From NCBI GenBank assembly GCA_965226945.1, contig OZ245717.1:3906001-3970000 (forward strand): 64,000 nt of DNA. Reading direction: 5' to 3'. This document shows, one piece after another, positions 53,671-62,157 of the stretch; within the stretch, counting starts at the first letter, position 1; each line of letters starts with the position of its first letter. The DNA comes from SYLG01 sp965226945 (GTDB lineage: Bacteria > Planctomycetota > Planctomycetia > Gemmatales > Gemmataceae). A program made the translations under genes and the position numbers. The notes under the pieces were generated by a model that saw only the letters and a program-made list of their open reading frames with translations, ran no database searches and was not told where the DNA came from.

Positions 53671-54232
53671 TGCAATTCTCCGATCCGAGATCCGCGCGCA
53701 GTGCGGTCAAGCCGCGACGCAAGTGGCCGGCAACCGAGGGCTCAGATTTCCCCATCACCTGGGCAGCCCGTTGCATCGGCATTCCTTCGATTCGGATCAG
53801 TGTGATGGCTTGTCTTTGAGGCGCTGGAAGTCTATCAATGGCGTCGGCAACGACTTTGATCAATTCCTTTCTTTGAGCTTTTTGGCTCGGTGTAGATTCA
53901 TCGGCCGCGAGGCCAAGCGATCCCATAGAACATTGGTCCAGGAGTTCTCCAAGTAAGAGATCCCGCTTCATGTTCCGCTTTTCGCAACGATGCCACCGTG
54001 TCGCATCGCTAAAAGTTGTAATGAGAATCGCACGAAGCCAGCCTTTGAATTGCTCTGGGCAGCTTCCCTTAAAAGTGTGCCGGCTGGAATAGGCTTCGGC
54101 CATCGTGTCTTGAACCACATCCCCCGGATCCAGGCGGGCACCCAATTGGGATCCGATTAGGGTGTTGGCGACGACGAGCAGGTAGCCCATATAGTGCTCG
54201 ACGCGTAGATCGGGTTCATTAGGGGTTGGCAT
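53663..54232 (-). CDS. ECF-type RNA polymerase sigma factor, kinase-linked
   Basis: A 189-residue sigma-70-family factor. Region 2 is visible as LDPGDVVQDTMAEAYSSRHTFKG and FKGWLRAILITTFSDATR. Region 4 is a helix-turn-helix at about 135-180 (LPAPQRQAITLIRIEGMPMQRAAQVMGKSEPSV). It belongs to the planctomycete group whose gene overlaps a Ser/Thr kinase gene, and this overlap is 8 bp. No anti-sigma gene is adjacent, so control is probably by phosphorylation. The ATG at 54232 agrees with the domain start. Confidence 0.93.
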   Translation of the reverse strand: MPTPNEPDLRVEHYMGYLLVVANTLIGSQLGARLDPGDVVQDTMAEAYSSRHTFKGSCPEQFKGWLRAILITTFSDATRWHRCEKRNMKRDLLLGELLDQCSMGSLGLAADESTPSQKAQRKELIKVVADAIDRLPAPQRQAITLIRIEGMPMQRAAQVMGKSEPSVAGHLRRGLTALRADLGSENCSG

Positions 54233-55158
54233 GATAATTCCTCTACCTGACTAAGCGGCGGCTGCAGTCAAATTGTCCAAAAATTCTGAGAATTTTGCGA
54301 AAGATGTGTTAAATGCAGCGCAGGCAATCACTTGCATGCGGAGTTCAGAGGGGATTGGAGTATCTTTGCATGCGGAAAATAGGAAACAGACATCGAAAGG
54401 GGCCTGGACAGCATGAAACCGGTTAAGTTCTTGTAATGAATCGGCCATGGCCGAGTGCGCCGAAAGCGGCCCCTTCTGAGCAAGGGTCGTTTGTTGTTGC
54501 AAGAAGGTTCGAGAGCGATCGATGCGGTTTCGAAATCGCTTGTATCTCGGGCTAAAGCCCACCCTATTTGCGAGAAGCGGTTTCATTGTCGATTGGGTCG
54601 ATTTGGGTCATGGCTGGAAAACCGCCGGGGTGATGACGGGTCACTGCAAGTCCAGTTAAATCCTATCGTTCCCTTTGTGGATAAGACATAGCTAAAATTA
54701 GGGATGGGGCCGGCGGCAACTAATAAGAGCTTGCAGTCGTCTCTAACCTGCGCATTTTTATGAATTCCCCGATGGACTGCATCGGATAGGTGTCGGGTTG
54801 GCTTCGAGTCTTCTTTATGCAACGAACGTCTCGGAATCTGCCGCGATCGATCGTGCAGGTGAAATGACCTTCTTCAGCAGCTGTGAGACCGAAGCCCGCG
54901 GGCGATCCATTCGCCATCGGAGGAAATTGTTCGGCTGATTCCCGTTCGTCGAATCAAGTGGCCTTCAGGGGCGGGTGAGGTTCTTTTCTTGGGTCGGATT
55001 GCCGTCGATTGGTAGGTCAGGCAATGAGTCATGAAAGGCCTTGAAAGCGTTCCCCACGGCCGCGGCAAAAATTGTAGAACAAGATTTCCTATGGCCGCCA
55101 GACGGGTCAGGATGGCGGGCAGATGCCAGGAAACTTCTCGCGACAAAGCTAGCGACTT
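54233..55158. other. Region with no secure gene; one weak short frame
   Basis: A 926-bp stretch upstream of the sigma factor. One minus-strand frame (54251-54448, 65 residues beginning ADSLQELNRFHAVQ) ends 18 bp before the sigma start and could be a small gene, but it has no ribosome-binding site and no family. Other frames are overlapping and unconvincing. The sigma-kinase promoter should lie here. Confidence 0.4.
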
Positions 55159-55587
55159 ATGGCGATCGAACTGCACATTTTCATGGTCGAATCGCGCGTG
55201 CCCGGGCGCGACTACTGGCAGAGCGTGATCGAGCAACTGGGATTCCCCGTCGTGATCGTCACGCCGATCGATCTGCGCACCGAGACGGGGCAGATCCGCG
55301 CCACCTTTCAAGGTAAGCCCACCGGTTTTGAAGTGTACCTGGAGCCGGCGGCCAATGTGCTGATCGGCTACCCGCCCCAGGTGGCGAAGAAGGTGGGAAA
55401 CCGTGAACTGTGCGTGACCTTCCGCTGGGGCAGCGATGTCGCCGAATGCGCGGCCGCGCTTTGTGCCTCGGCCGCTCTCGCCAAAATCGGCGATGGTATC
55501 TACTACTACCCCGATAACGGGGAACTTGCCGATGCTTTGGAAGCCATTGGCGCAACTCGTAAGGTTCTAAGCGCGATTGAAGAGTGA
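55159..55587 (+). CDS. Hypothetical protein (142 aa), source of a copied fragment
   Basis: A soluble protein with well-formed alternating strands and helices (ELHIFMVESRVPGRDYW, PTGFEVYLEPA, ELCVTFRWGSD, GIYYYPDNGELA). No family name is known to me. The C-terminal 50 residues are also encoded, nearly unchanged, by a separate 152-bp copy at 60412-60563. The ATG at 55159 has only a weak ribosome-binding site; an internal ATG (MVESRVPG) is possible. Role unknown. Confidence 0.75.
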   Translation: MAIELHIFMVESRVPGRDYWQSVIEQLGFPVVIVTPIDLRTETGQIRATFQGKPTGFEVYLEPAANVLIGYPPQVAKKVGNRELCVTFRWGSDVAECAAALCASAALAKIGDGIYYYPDNGELADALEAIGATRKVLSAIEE

Positions 55588-55690
55588 GCCCCCCTCAAGG
55601 TGCCGCCGCTGCCTTTTCCATTCCTCCCAATCCAACTTGCCGACTGATCCCGATCGCATGATCCCCCTTCTCGGGAGAAGACGCCTGGCC

Positions 55691-55718
55691 TTGACATGGC
55701 TACAAGTGTAGCCATAAT
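55691..55718 (+). promoter_or_regulatory. Promoter and BlaI-type operator for the blaI-M56 operon
   Basis: A -35 box TTGACA (55691-55696), a 16-bp spacer and a -10 box CATAAT (55713-55718) form a strong sigma-70-type promoter. The spacer holds the palindrome ATGGCTACA-AG-TGTAGCCAT (55696-55715), with 9-bp perfect arms. Its core TACA-nn-TGTA is the known BlaI/MecI operator. A repressor bound here would block polymerase directly. It lies 43 bp before the blaI start. Confidence 0.88.
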
Positions 55719-55760
55719 GGCGACAGGAGTAGTCGATTCGGCGGCATGGGAGTTCCTTTC

Positions 55761-56174
55761 ATGGATGTTTCCGATCTGCCCGCGCTGCCAGAGGGGCAGC
55801 GAGAAATCATGGAAATTGTCTGGCAACAGGGAGAAGCTTCGGTCTTTGAAGTGCGGGAGATCCTTTGCGAAACTCGAGAAGTATCGCGAACCGCCGTGCG
55901 CACGACCATGGAGCGGCTGGAAGAGAAAGGTTGGCTCGCCCATCGAGTGGTCGGCCGAACGCACTTCTATCGGCCGCTCGTCTCGCGCGACGTCAGCCTG
56001 GGCCGGCGCATTGTTGAACTGGTTGACAAGGCCTGCGGCGGTGAACCGGAGCGGCTGATGGCGGCGCTCATGGAGAGCCGGGGTCTGACGGGAGATGAGA
56101 TCGAACGCATTCAATTGATGCTTGAAAACGCAAAAGAAAAGAACAAGTCGAACGGGAAAGGAAGGCGCGCATGA
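55761..56174 (+). CDS. BlaI/MecI-family transcriptional repressor
   Basis: A 137-residue protein. The winged-helix DNA-binding domain spans residues 5-75 (LPEGQREIMEIVWQQGEASVFEVREIL, then TAVRTTMERLEEKGWLAHR). The C-terminal dimerisation helices carry the region where M56 peptidases cleave family members. The ATG at 55761 is chosen because GGGAG lies 8 bp upstream. It overlaps the M56 gene by four bases (ATGA), so expression is coupled. It likely represses its own operon through the palindrome at 55696-55715 until cleaved by the M56 protein. Confidence 0.93.
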   Translation: MDVSDLPALPEGQREIMEIVWQQGEASVFEVREILCETREVSRTAVRTTMERLEEKGWLAHRVVGRTHFYRPLVSRDVSLGRRIVELVDKACGGEPERLMAALMESRGLTGDEIERIQLMLENAKEKNKSNGKGRRA

Positions 56175-59100
56175 ACGGGCTTACACTGCTCACGGTGTTC
56201 TTCCAGGTAACCTTGCTGGCCGCGGTGGGGCTGGCGGCGGCGAGTCCTTGGCGCAGTGCCGCGCTCAGGCATGGGGTGCTGTTGGCGACGCTGCTGTGTC
56301 TTCTTGCCGCTCCGGGAGTGTCCTTACTTGTTGATGCGGCCGGATTCTCCGTGGACATCGCGGCCACCTTTCCTCTTTTCGCGCCAAATCCGCCGGCACC
56401 GGCGCGACCTGCGCCCATTCATTGGCCTCATTCGTCTCTCGGCGCGCAAGCCCTGCCCGAGAAGAAGGACGCGCAAGAGGGTTCAGGTCAGCCCAACGAC
56501 TTTCGTCTCGCCGCGGCAGGGGAGAATCCATCGTTCACCGAAGAGGAAGAAGAGCCAGGCAGCGCGGCAGGGACTTCGTCCTGGGCATTCGCGACTCTGC
56601 TTGCGAGCGTCTGGCTGGCCGGTACGGTTTTCTTGCTGTGTGGACTGGCTAGGTCGCAACTTCAAATCGATCGCCTTGTGCGGGCGGCCCGGCGGGCTGA
56701 AGGCGGCCTCGTCGCCGAGGTTGCCGCACAAGCGCAGCGGGCGCTGAAGACCACCTTCCCGCTTCGCGTCGCCCTCTCGGGAAGGGTCGCTGGGCCCGTG
56801 GTGGCCGGCACGCTACGGCCCCTGGTCCTCATTCCCGCCCGCTACCTGGAAACCCTTTCGCGCGAGGAACTGATTCAAGTCCTCATTCATGAAGGCGCCC
56901 ATGCCATGCGGCGGGATTTGCTCGTCGTCATGCTGCAGCGCCTTTGCGGAGCACTTTACTGGTGGCATCCCCTGGTCTTTCTTGTCCTTCGCGACCTGAC
57001 CCGTTCTCGTGAAGAGATTTGCGACAACTTTGTACTTGGCAGCACCGAGCCGGAAGTGTACGGCGCCACCTTGTTGCGCCTGGCTGTCTTGTCCCCCGCG
57101 ATGGCGCGATTTTCCCTGGCCACCGGCATTTTCGATGGGAAAGGGACGCTGGAAATTCGCATTCGCGCTTTACTCGACGATCGAAGAGTGGTTGCGACCC
57201 AGCTCCCCTTGATCACAGGCATGGCCATTCTTGGCGCTTTCACCTTGTTGGCCCTACTCGTGGGCGCGTCGCGCGCCGTCCCAAACGCGCAGACACCCCC
57301 GGTCGAAACCCTGCCAAGCGCGGTGCTTTGGGAGCAAAGGCAAATCGACCAGCCGGTCGAAGCGCGCGCGTTACGGCTATTTCTCACCTACCGAGGCGGA
57401 TCGGACAAGCCGTTTTACGATCTCCTCCTGAGCGTGCCGCCGGTCGCCCAACAGTTGCGGCCGTTCACCTTCTTCCACCAGATCGACGAACTGCAAGGCG
57501 CAAAAATCCTCAACCATCTGAAGCAAAGCCGCTTCTTTGAACATGCCGCCGCCAGTGGGGCCACCGGCCCGGACGCTCCTGCTGGCTACACCTTGCGCGT
57601 TGCCTTCAACAACGCGAGCTTCGAAGAGCCGCTCGGCTGGGATCCGGGAACCATTCAGCGTCTTGATGCTTTGCGCGGTTCGCTTGAGGGGGACGCCGCC
57701 CAATCGATGGATCGGCTGCTTGCAAGGTTGGAAGGAATGCGCCGCTCCTGGGAGACAGGCGAGGTGGTCAACGACCTGAAAGCGACCTTGTCGCAGCCGC
57801 CGCGAACGCGGCCGTTCGGCCTGGGCGAATCGATTCCTTTGAGACTGGAACTAACCAACGGCGGCAAGGAGGATCGGCAATATCCAAGCCATTCGTTCAT
57901 CCTGAGCGGCTTCGAGATCGTCGTTCATGACGAATGGGGGCGACAAGTGCCTTATGTTGGCGGTCCGGCAGGCCTGCTAGTCGTTCAGGCAACCGTCAAG
58001 TCGGGAGAGACCAAGGTGATCGAGGATGGCGACCTCTCCTCCTTCTACTATTTGCGCAGGCCCGGGCGATATTCCGTGGCATTCAGGGCGCAGGGTCTAC
58101 CTTCATCAAATACCGTGCACTTTCAGGTATCTGGCGAGCGGGATCTTGCCCAGGATGGCGATCCGATGGGAAAATTGTTTCCGCTTGCAACGGGGACAAG
58201 GAGGCTGTGGGGCAGCCCCAACCTTTCCGCGAAAATCAGGCCGGGCCGTAATCGTGCGGAGGCGCCTGGCTGGAGTTTTGTTTTTCCCCTGACCGATCGC
58301 GGTGTTAAGGGAAGCAAGGCCGTGGTCTGGCTATGGCTGACGAACGACCCGGTTCAGTTAGCCACGCCGCCGGCGAACGACCTTTCTTTATCCAGCGAAT
58401 ATCTGGGAAAAATCGCACGCTGGCACGCGTATCTTCATGTGCCCCCGGAAGCCATGCAAGTTTGGCCAACGGTCAAACGCGACCTGGCGGACGCCCTTGA
58501 GGGAAAGCCCATGATCCCAAGAAGCGCAGGCGGACCCCCCAGCGATGATGATTACCGATCCTACCACGATCGCTTCCGGTCACTGATCCTCGCGGCAGCC
58601 AAGGCAAGCAGGAAAAAGGAAGTGGAGGAGCTCACCGAGAAATTCAACGACTCGCTCGGTGGCAAGCTTCTATACGTTCAGGTCACGAGGCGCATGGGGC
58701 CGCCCGCGCAGCACGAAGTGGTGTTCAGCAAGTTCCTTGATCCTTCCAGAAAGATCGCCATCGGAAAAATCCATTTCGCAATCAGTGATCGACCGATCGT
58801 TTCCCGGGATCACGAGGATCAGGAAATGGTCCTCGTCACGACCAATCCGCTTGGAGAAAACCGATGGCCCGAAGATCTGCAGGTGACGCTGGCAATTGAC
58901 GAGGCATCCGCGTCACGGACTGCCGCCTATGAAAAAATGATCGATGGGGTGGTCAAGCAACTCTCCGCCGACGAGATGTGGACGAATGGTCTGACTCCGC
59001 ACATCGCGCTGACCGTAGACGCCAAACCAGAAGTGGTCATTGCCGAGGCTGTCAAGAAGTACGCCTCGGGTGGCGAAGGCAAGCCCTATCGTATTTTGCA

Positions 59101-59278
59101 TGTCAAAACAGTTATGTTCCTGCCGCCGAAAAACCCTGTCTTTGCCGCATTGATTCAGAGCGCCGCGGGCACCAGGGTTCTTATTTTCTACGCTTTTTCA
59201 GGCGACAACGCCTGGTGGAGCCGCTTCTACGAAGTCAAGCTTGTCGGGCCAACATCGGCAAGCGCTGGGGCCGGATGA
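56171..59278 (+). CDS. M56 (BlaR1-like) membrane peptidase with a large C-terminal tail
   Basis: A 1035-residue protein. The N-terminal M56 part has four membrane segments (about 7-24, 35-56, 138-159 and 348-366). The zinc site HEGAH (240-244) lies in VLIHEGAHAMRRDLLV, with the third ligand in REEICDNFVLG. After the last membrane segment comes a tail of about 670 residues in the periplasm. The tail has no penicillin-binding fold or other domain I recognise, and it includes a beta-rich stretch and a region with the pattern DPSRKIAIGKIHFAI. The M56 domain would cut the BlaI-type repressor when the tail senses a signal. The signal is unknown and need not be a beta-lactam. Confidence 0.88.
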   Translation: MNGLTLLTVFFQVTLLAAVGLAAASPWRSAALRHGVLLATLLCLLAAPGVSLLVDAAGFSVDIAATFPLFAPNPPAPARPAPIHWPHSSLGAQALPEKKDAQEGSGQPNDFRLAAAGENPSFTEEEEEPGSAAGTSSWAFATLLASVWLAGTVFLLCGLARSQLQIDRLVRAARRAEGGLVAEVAAQAQRALKTTFPLRVALSGRVAGPVVAGTLRPLVLIPARYLETLSREELIQVLIHEGAHAMRRDLLVVMLQRLCGALYWWHPLVFLVLRDLTRSREEICDNFVLGSTEPEVYGATLLRLAVLSPAMARFSLATGIFDGKGTLEIRIRALLDDRRVVATQLPLITGMAILGAFTLLALLVGASRAVPNAQTPPVETLPSAVLWEQRQIDQPVEARALRLFLTYRGGSDKPFYDLLLSVPPVAQQLRPFTFFHQIDELQGAKILNHLKQSRFFEHAAASGATGPDAPAGYTLRVAFNNASFEEPLGWDPGTIQRLDALRGSLEGDAAQSMDRLLARLEGMRRSWETGEVVNDLKATLSQPPRTRPFGLGESIPLRLELTNGGKEDRQYPSHSFILSGFEIVVHDEWGRQVPYVGGPAGLLVVQATVKSGETKVIEDGDLSSFYYLRRPGRYSVAFRAQGLPSSNTVHFQVSGERDLAQDGDPMGKLFPLATGTRRLWGSPNLSAKIRPGRNRAEAPGWSFVFPLTDRGVKGSKAVVWLWLTNDPVQLATPPANDLSLSSEYLGKIARWHAYLHVPPEAMQVWPTVKRDLADALEGKPMIPRSAGGPPSDDDYRSYHDRFRSLILAAAKASRKKEVEELTEKFNDSLGGKLLYVQVTRRMGPPAQHEVVFSKFLDPSRKIAIGKIHFAISDRPIVSRDHEDQEMVLVTTNPLGENRWPEDLQVTLAIDEASASRTAAYEKMIDGVVKQLSADEMWTNGLTPHIALTVDAKPEVVIAEAVKKYASGGEGKPYRILHVKTVMFLPPKNPVFAALIQSAAGTRVLIFYAFSGDNAWWSRFYEVKLVGPTSASAGAG

Positions 59279-59468
59279 TCGTGAGGGAAACGAACAAGTG
59301 ATCTTTAACCCATGGCCGCGGGCCATTTCGGTGATGTTGAAGTTGATCCCGTTTGCGATAAAACCATATATTACCATATATTTAATAGAATAATTATGAT
59401 CAACTCAAATAGACTTGTCGTAGCGGGGTCCTTGAACGAGGTCTGAATCGTTGACCATTGAGACGGGC

Positions 59469-60386
59469 CTAGCGGCGCTTGGATTTGGCCCGAAGTCGAT
59501 CCGCGATTTTAATCTCCATCAGGGTCGTGGCCATTTTAAGCGTGGGAATGGAATCGACGCAAACACGGGCGGGGCGGCCTTCCGGATACTTTGGTGAAGA
59601 CCGAATCTCATGGATAAGCGCCTCGGGAAGGTTCGAGTCGTCCAGATCCGCGACGGCGGCATCGGAGAGCGCGACGCTTGCAAGGAAAGAACCGGCAGCC
59701 GGCTTGAGGTACGCAAGGTTGCGGTCCTTCATGCGGATGACACACTGGCGACCCGTCTTTCCCGCATAGTCTTTCCACACGATCTCGGCGTCGGGTAGGT
59801 TCGCGCCCACCCATTGCAAAAACTGATCCCAATGTGGCTGTGCGGCTGTAAGGTCAGGGCCGATGTCGGCATGAGGCCGCCGCGGCGCTTGACCGCCGGT
59901 GCTTGTTGGCGGTGCCAATGGGAATTCCGTGGCTGTTTGCCTCGGCCGGACGGGATGAGTTGAAGCTTTGCTCGACTTGTTCAGCTCCACGGCGGCGCGA
60001 ACGAGCGCCTTGAATGCCTTTTCAGGGATCTTGTCGCCCTCATGAAAATCGATGGCGCGCCTGGTGTTGCCTTCGAGGCTGGAGTTGAACAGTCCGGCGG
60101 GATCCTCTAGCGAAGCACCCCTGGCGAATGTGGTTTTCACAGTATGTTTGTAGGTCTCGCCGGTGCAAATGATCCCGGCGTACGACCAGACCGGAACCCC
60201 TCTCCACTTCCACTCTTCGACCACCTCGCGTTCGGCTTGCTTGATGAGGCTTCGAATCCGCGCGAGCGTCACGCCCCGCCAGTCCTTTAGCTCTTCAATT
60301 CTCGCATCGATCCGCAGCGAGGCAGAGTCTAGTTTACCCCCTTCCTTACCTCCGTTTCCTTCCTTCAAACGGTCGTTTTTCTTCAT
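59469..60386 (-). CDS. DUF1801 / DUF3788-like two-domain protein
   Basis: A 305-residue cytosolic protein. The ATG at 60386 is chosen because the longer frame would run into a copied gene fragment; AAGG lies about 11 bp upstream. Residues about 28-135 look like DUF1801 (YdhG-type, iron-chaperone-like): IEELKDWRGVTLARIRSLI, VPVWSYAGIICTG, KTTFARGASL. Residues about 170-300 resemble DUF3788 (WKDYAGKTGRQCVIRMKDRNL, LAYLKPAAGSFLASVALS). A Pro/Thr-rich linker joins them. The function of either domain is poorly known. Convergent with the M56 gene, 190 bp apart. Confidence 0.78.
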   Translation of the reverse strand: MKKNDRLKEGNGGKEGGKLDSASLRIDARIEELKDWRGVTLARIRSLIKQAEREVVEEWKWRGVPVWSYAGIICTGETYKHTVKTTFARGASLEDPAGLFNSSLEGNTRRAIDFHEGDKIPEKAFKALVRAAVELNKSSKASTHPVRPRQTATEFPLAPPTSTGGQAPRRPHADIGPDLTAAQPHWDQFLQWVGANLPDAEIVWKDYAGKTGRQCVIRMKDRNLAYLKPAAGSFLASVALSDAAVADLDDSNLPEALIHEIRSSPKYPEGRPARVCVDSIPTLKMATTLMEIKIADRLRAKSKRR

Positions 60387-60408
60387 GGTTCTTGTCGCCT
60401 TCTTTGCG

Positions 60409-60561
60409 ATGGTCGCCGAATGCGCGGCCGCGCTTTGTGCCTCGGCCGCTCTCGCCAAAATCGGCGATGGTATCTACTACTACCCCGACAACGGGGAACT
60501 TGCCGACGGTCTGGAAGCCATTGGCGCAACCCGTAAGGTTTTAAGCGCGATTGAAGAGTGA
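60409..60561 (+). pseudogene. Copied C-terminal fragment of the 55159-55587 gene
   Basis: Bases 60412-60563 match 55438-55589 over 152 bp with no gaps and six substitutions, most of them silent. The copy keeps its frame (about 50 residues beginning VAECAAALCASAALAK) and stop codon but has no start of its own beyond a chance ATG. It lies antisense, 22 bp upstream of the DUF1801-type gene. It is a recent partial duplication and unlikely to be functional, though it may now form part of the neighbour's upstream region. Confidence 0.85.
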
Positions 60562-60633
60562 GTGACTGGTAAGTCGGCTCCGCGCGAGGCTAACATGCGG
60601 TAAGCGATCCGTGGCCGTGTTTCCCTGTGTCCA

Positions 60634-61194
60634 CTAAGCGACGGGTGCGCGCACTTCGTCGAGGTAGTGGTGTTCTTGTTTGCCCAGGTGGTTCCAAAGG
60701 GCCTTCCCGCCGTGTTCCTTGGCAAACGCGGTCTCACCGGGCAGAAGGCCGATCACTTGATGGACAAGCACTTCCTCGGGTAGGTGGTCGATCACGCACA
60801 AGGTCGCCAGGGGCGGCGGAGCAAACAACACCCCCATGAACGGCGAACTGCGCTGGTCAATCGGTTGGCCCGACCTGATGGTGTCGGTCGCCGCCAGGCA
60901 AGTGTTGTGGTCGCGCGGATAGATCGCAATGCCCGCCAGGAGATCATCCACCCAGCTCAGGCGCTCTTTGCTGGCGCAATAAAGCTCGGTGCGTAGCGTG
61001 GCCCCTTCGTCGCGCCCCCGTTGGGCGTAGCTGCTCATCCCGTTGGTCGCGTAAAACCAGGTCTTGCGCGACACGGTGGGTCCGAATTCCAGGATGGCGA
61101 ATTTCTCGATCCCCGGCAGGCGCCGTGGACGAATTTCGCTGGGCTCCCCCCAGTGAAGCATGAAGTGGGCGGTGATGATCTTGGAGGCGGTCAT
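60634..61194 (-). CDS. SUFU-domain protein, paralogue 1
   Basis: A 186-residue protein of the suppressor-of-fused (SUFU)-like family in bacteria: ILEFGPT, FYATNGMSSYAQ, ELYCASKE, TCLAATDTIRSGQPI and VLVHQVIGLLPGETAFAKEHG. Bacterial SUFU proteins often occur as immunity proteins against polymorphic toxins or as stand-alone genes of unknown role. It is followed in tandem by a paralogue of identical length 193 bp upstream on the same strand. No toxin gene is adjacent in the window. The ribosome-binding site at the ATG 61194 is weak. Confidence 0.8.
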   Translation of the reverse strand: MTASKIITAHFMLHWGEPSEIRPRRLPGIEKFAILEFGPTVSRKTWFYATNGMSSYAQRGRDEGATLRTELYCASKERLSWVDDLLAGIAIYPRDHNTCLAATDTIRSGQPIDQRSSPFMGVLFAPPPLATLCVIDHLPEEVLVHQVIGLLPGETAFAKEHGGKALWNHLGKQEHHYLDEVRAPVA

Positions 61195-61387
61195 AAAGGA
61201 TCAGGTTCTTGCAGGGTGCGTGGCGTCTTGGGAAGCGAGTTGCGAGGGGGCAACGAGACCATACGGAAAGATTATGGCAAATCGGTTGGTAGGCACCTCG
61301 CAAGAAGTCTGGGCAGCCACTGCGAGAGCATGCGGTGCGTGCGGGAACGGCTCGGCGCGAGGGACGAATGAAGGACGCAAGGCTTGA

Positions 61388-61948
61388 CTACACAACCGAG
61401 GCGCGATCTTCATCGAGATAGAGATCGCCCTGCGGCTTCAATTTTTCCCAAAGGGCAAGCCCCCCATGCTTTTCGGCGAAGGCAAGCTCGTCGGCCAAAA
61501 TTCCCACCACTTGATGGACGAGCACCGTTTCCTCAATTCCGCCGACCAGTCCCAAACTGGGCGGCGATGGTTCCACCAGCAAGATGCCCGTGAAACGCGA
61601 GGTGCCCTGATCGATCGGCTGCCCCACGGCAATGGTATGGCCCTCGCCCAGGCAAGTGTCGTAATCGCGCGGATAAGTCGCCAGCCCCGCGAGGAGACTG
61701 TCCACCCAAGTCCGCGCTTCCAGGCAACATCCATAAAGTTCGGTGCGCCAGGTGGTGCCTGGGTCGCGGCCTTTTTGCGCGTAGCTGCTCATCCCGTTGG
61801 TGGCGTATAAGTGGTAGGGCCGCCCCGGGGTGGGCCCGAAATCCAAAATGGCGAATGGATCGATACCCGGCACCTGCCGAGGACGAACGCCGCTCACCAA
61901 CCCCCAGTGGGCGAGGAAATGAGCGGTGATTTTCTTGGAATCGGGCAT
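61388..61948 (-). CDS. SUFU-domain protein, paralogue 2
   Basis: Also 186 residues and clearly related to the preceding gene; shared stretches include ITAHF, YATNGMSSYAQ, TELYG/TELYC, TCLxxxxTIxxGQPIDQ and EKHGGLALW / EHGGKALW. The ATG at 61948 is chosen over a much longer frame because AGGAGG lies 8 bp upstream. The pair arose by tandem duplication and has diverged substantially. In bacteria such stacked SUFU genes may each bind a different partner. The partner is unknown. Confidence 0.85.
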   Translation of the reverse strand: MPDSKKITAHFLAHWGLVSGVRPRQVPGIDPFAILDFGPTPGRPYHLYATNGMSSYAQKGRDPGTTWRTELYGCCLEARTWVDSLLAGLATYPRDYDTCLGEGHTIAVGQPIDQGTSRFTGILLVEPSPPSLGLVGGIEETVLVHQVVGILADELAFAEKHGGLALWEKLKPQGDLYLDEDRASVV

Positions 61949-62157
61949 GATCGTTTCCTCCTGGAAGGGGCGCCGCGAAGCAGATGGGCCGTTTCCTATG
62001 CGAATGCGTCCTTTTCCAGGCACTCTTGCACACGGGACAGAACTTCCATCGATCGGATGGGGTCCATCGGCCTGATGCCTTGGTTGTGATGATGCAAAAC
62101 GCATGCCTTTCCAGGCCGATCGCTCCCGCCGGTGTCAAAAACTGGGGCGGAATGGGC

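Noticed and set aside
59340..59400. ACCATATATT direct repeat after the M56 gene
   Set aside because: A short AT-rich duplication between convergent genes with no palindrome or spacing that would suggest function.
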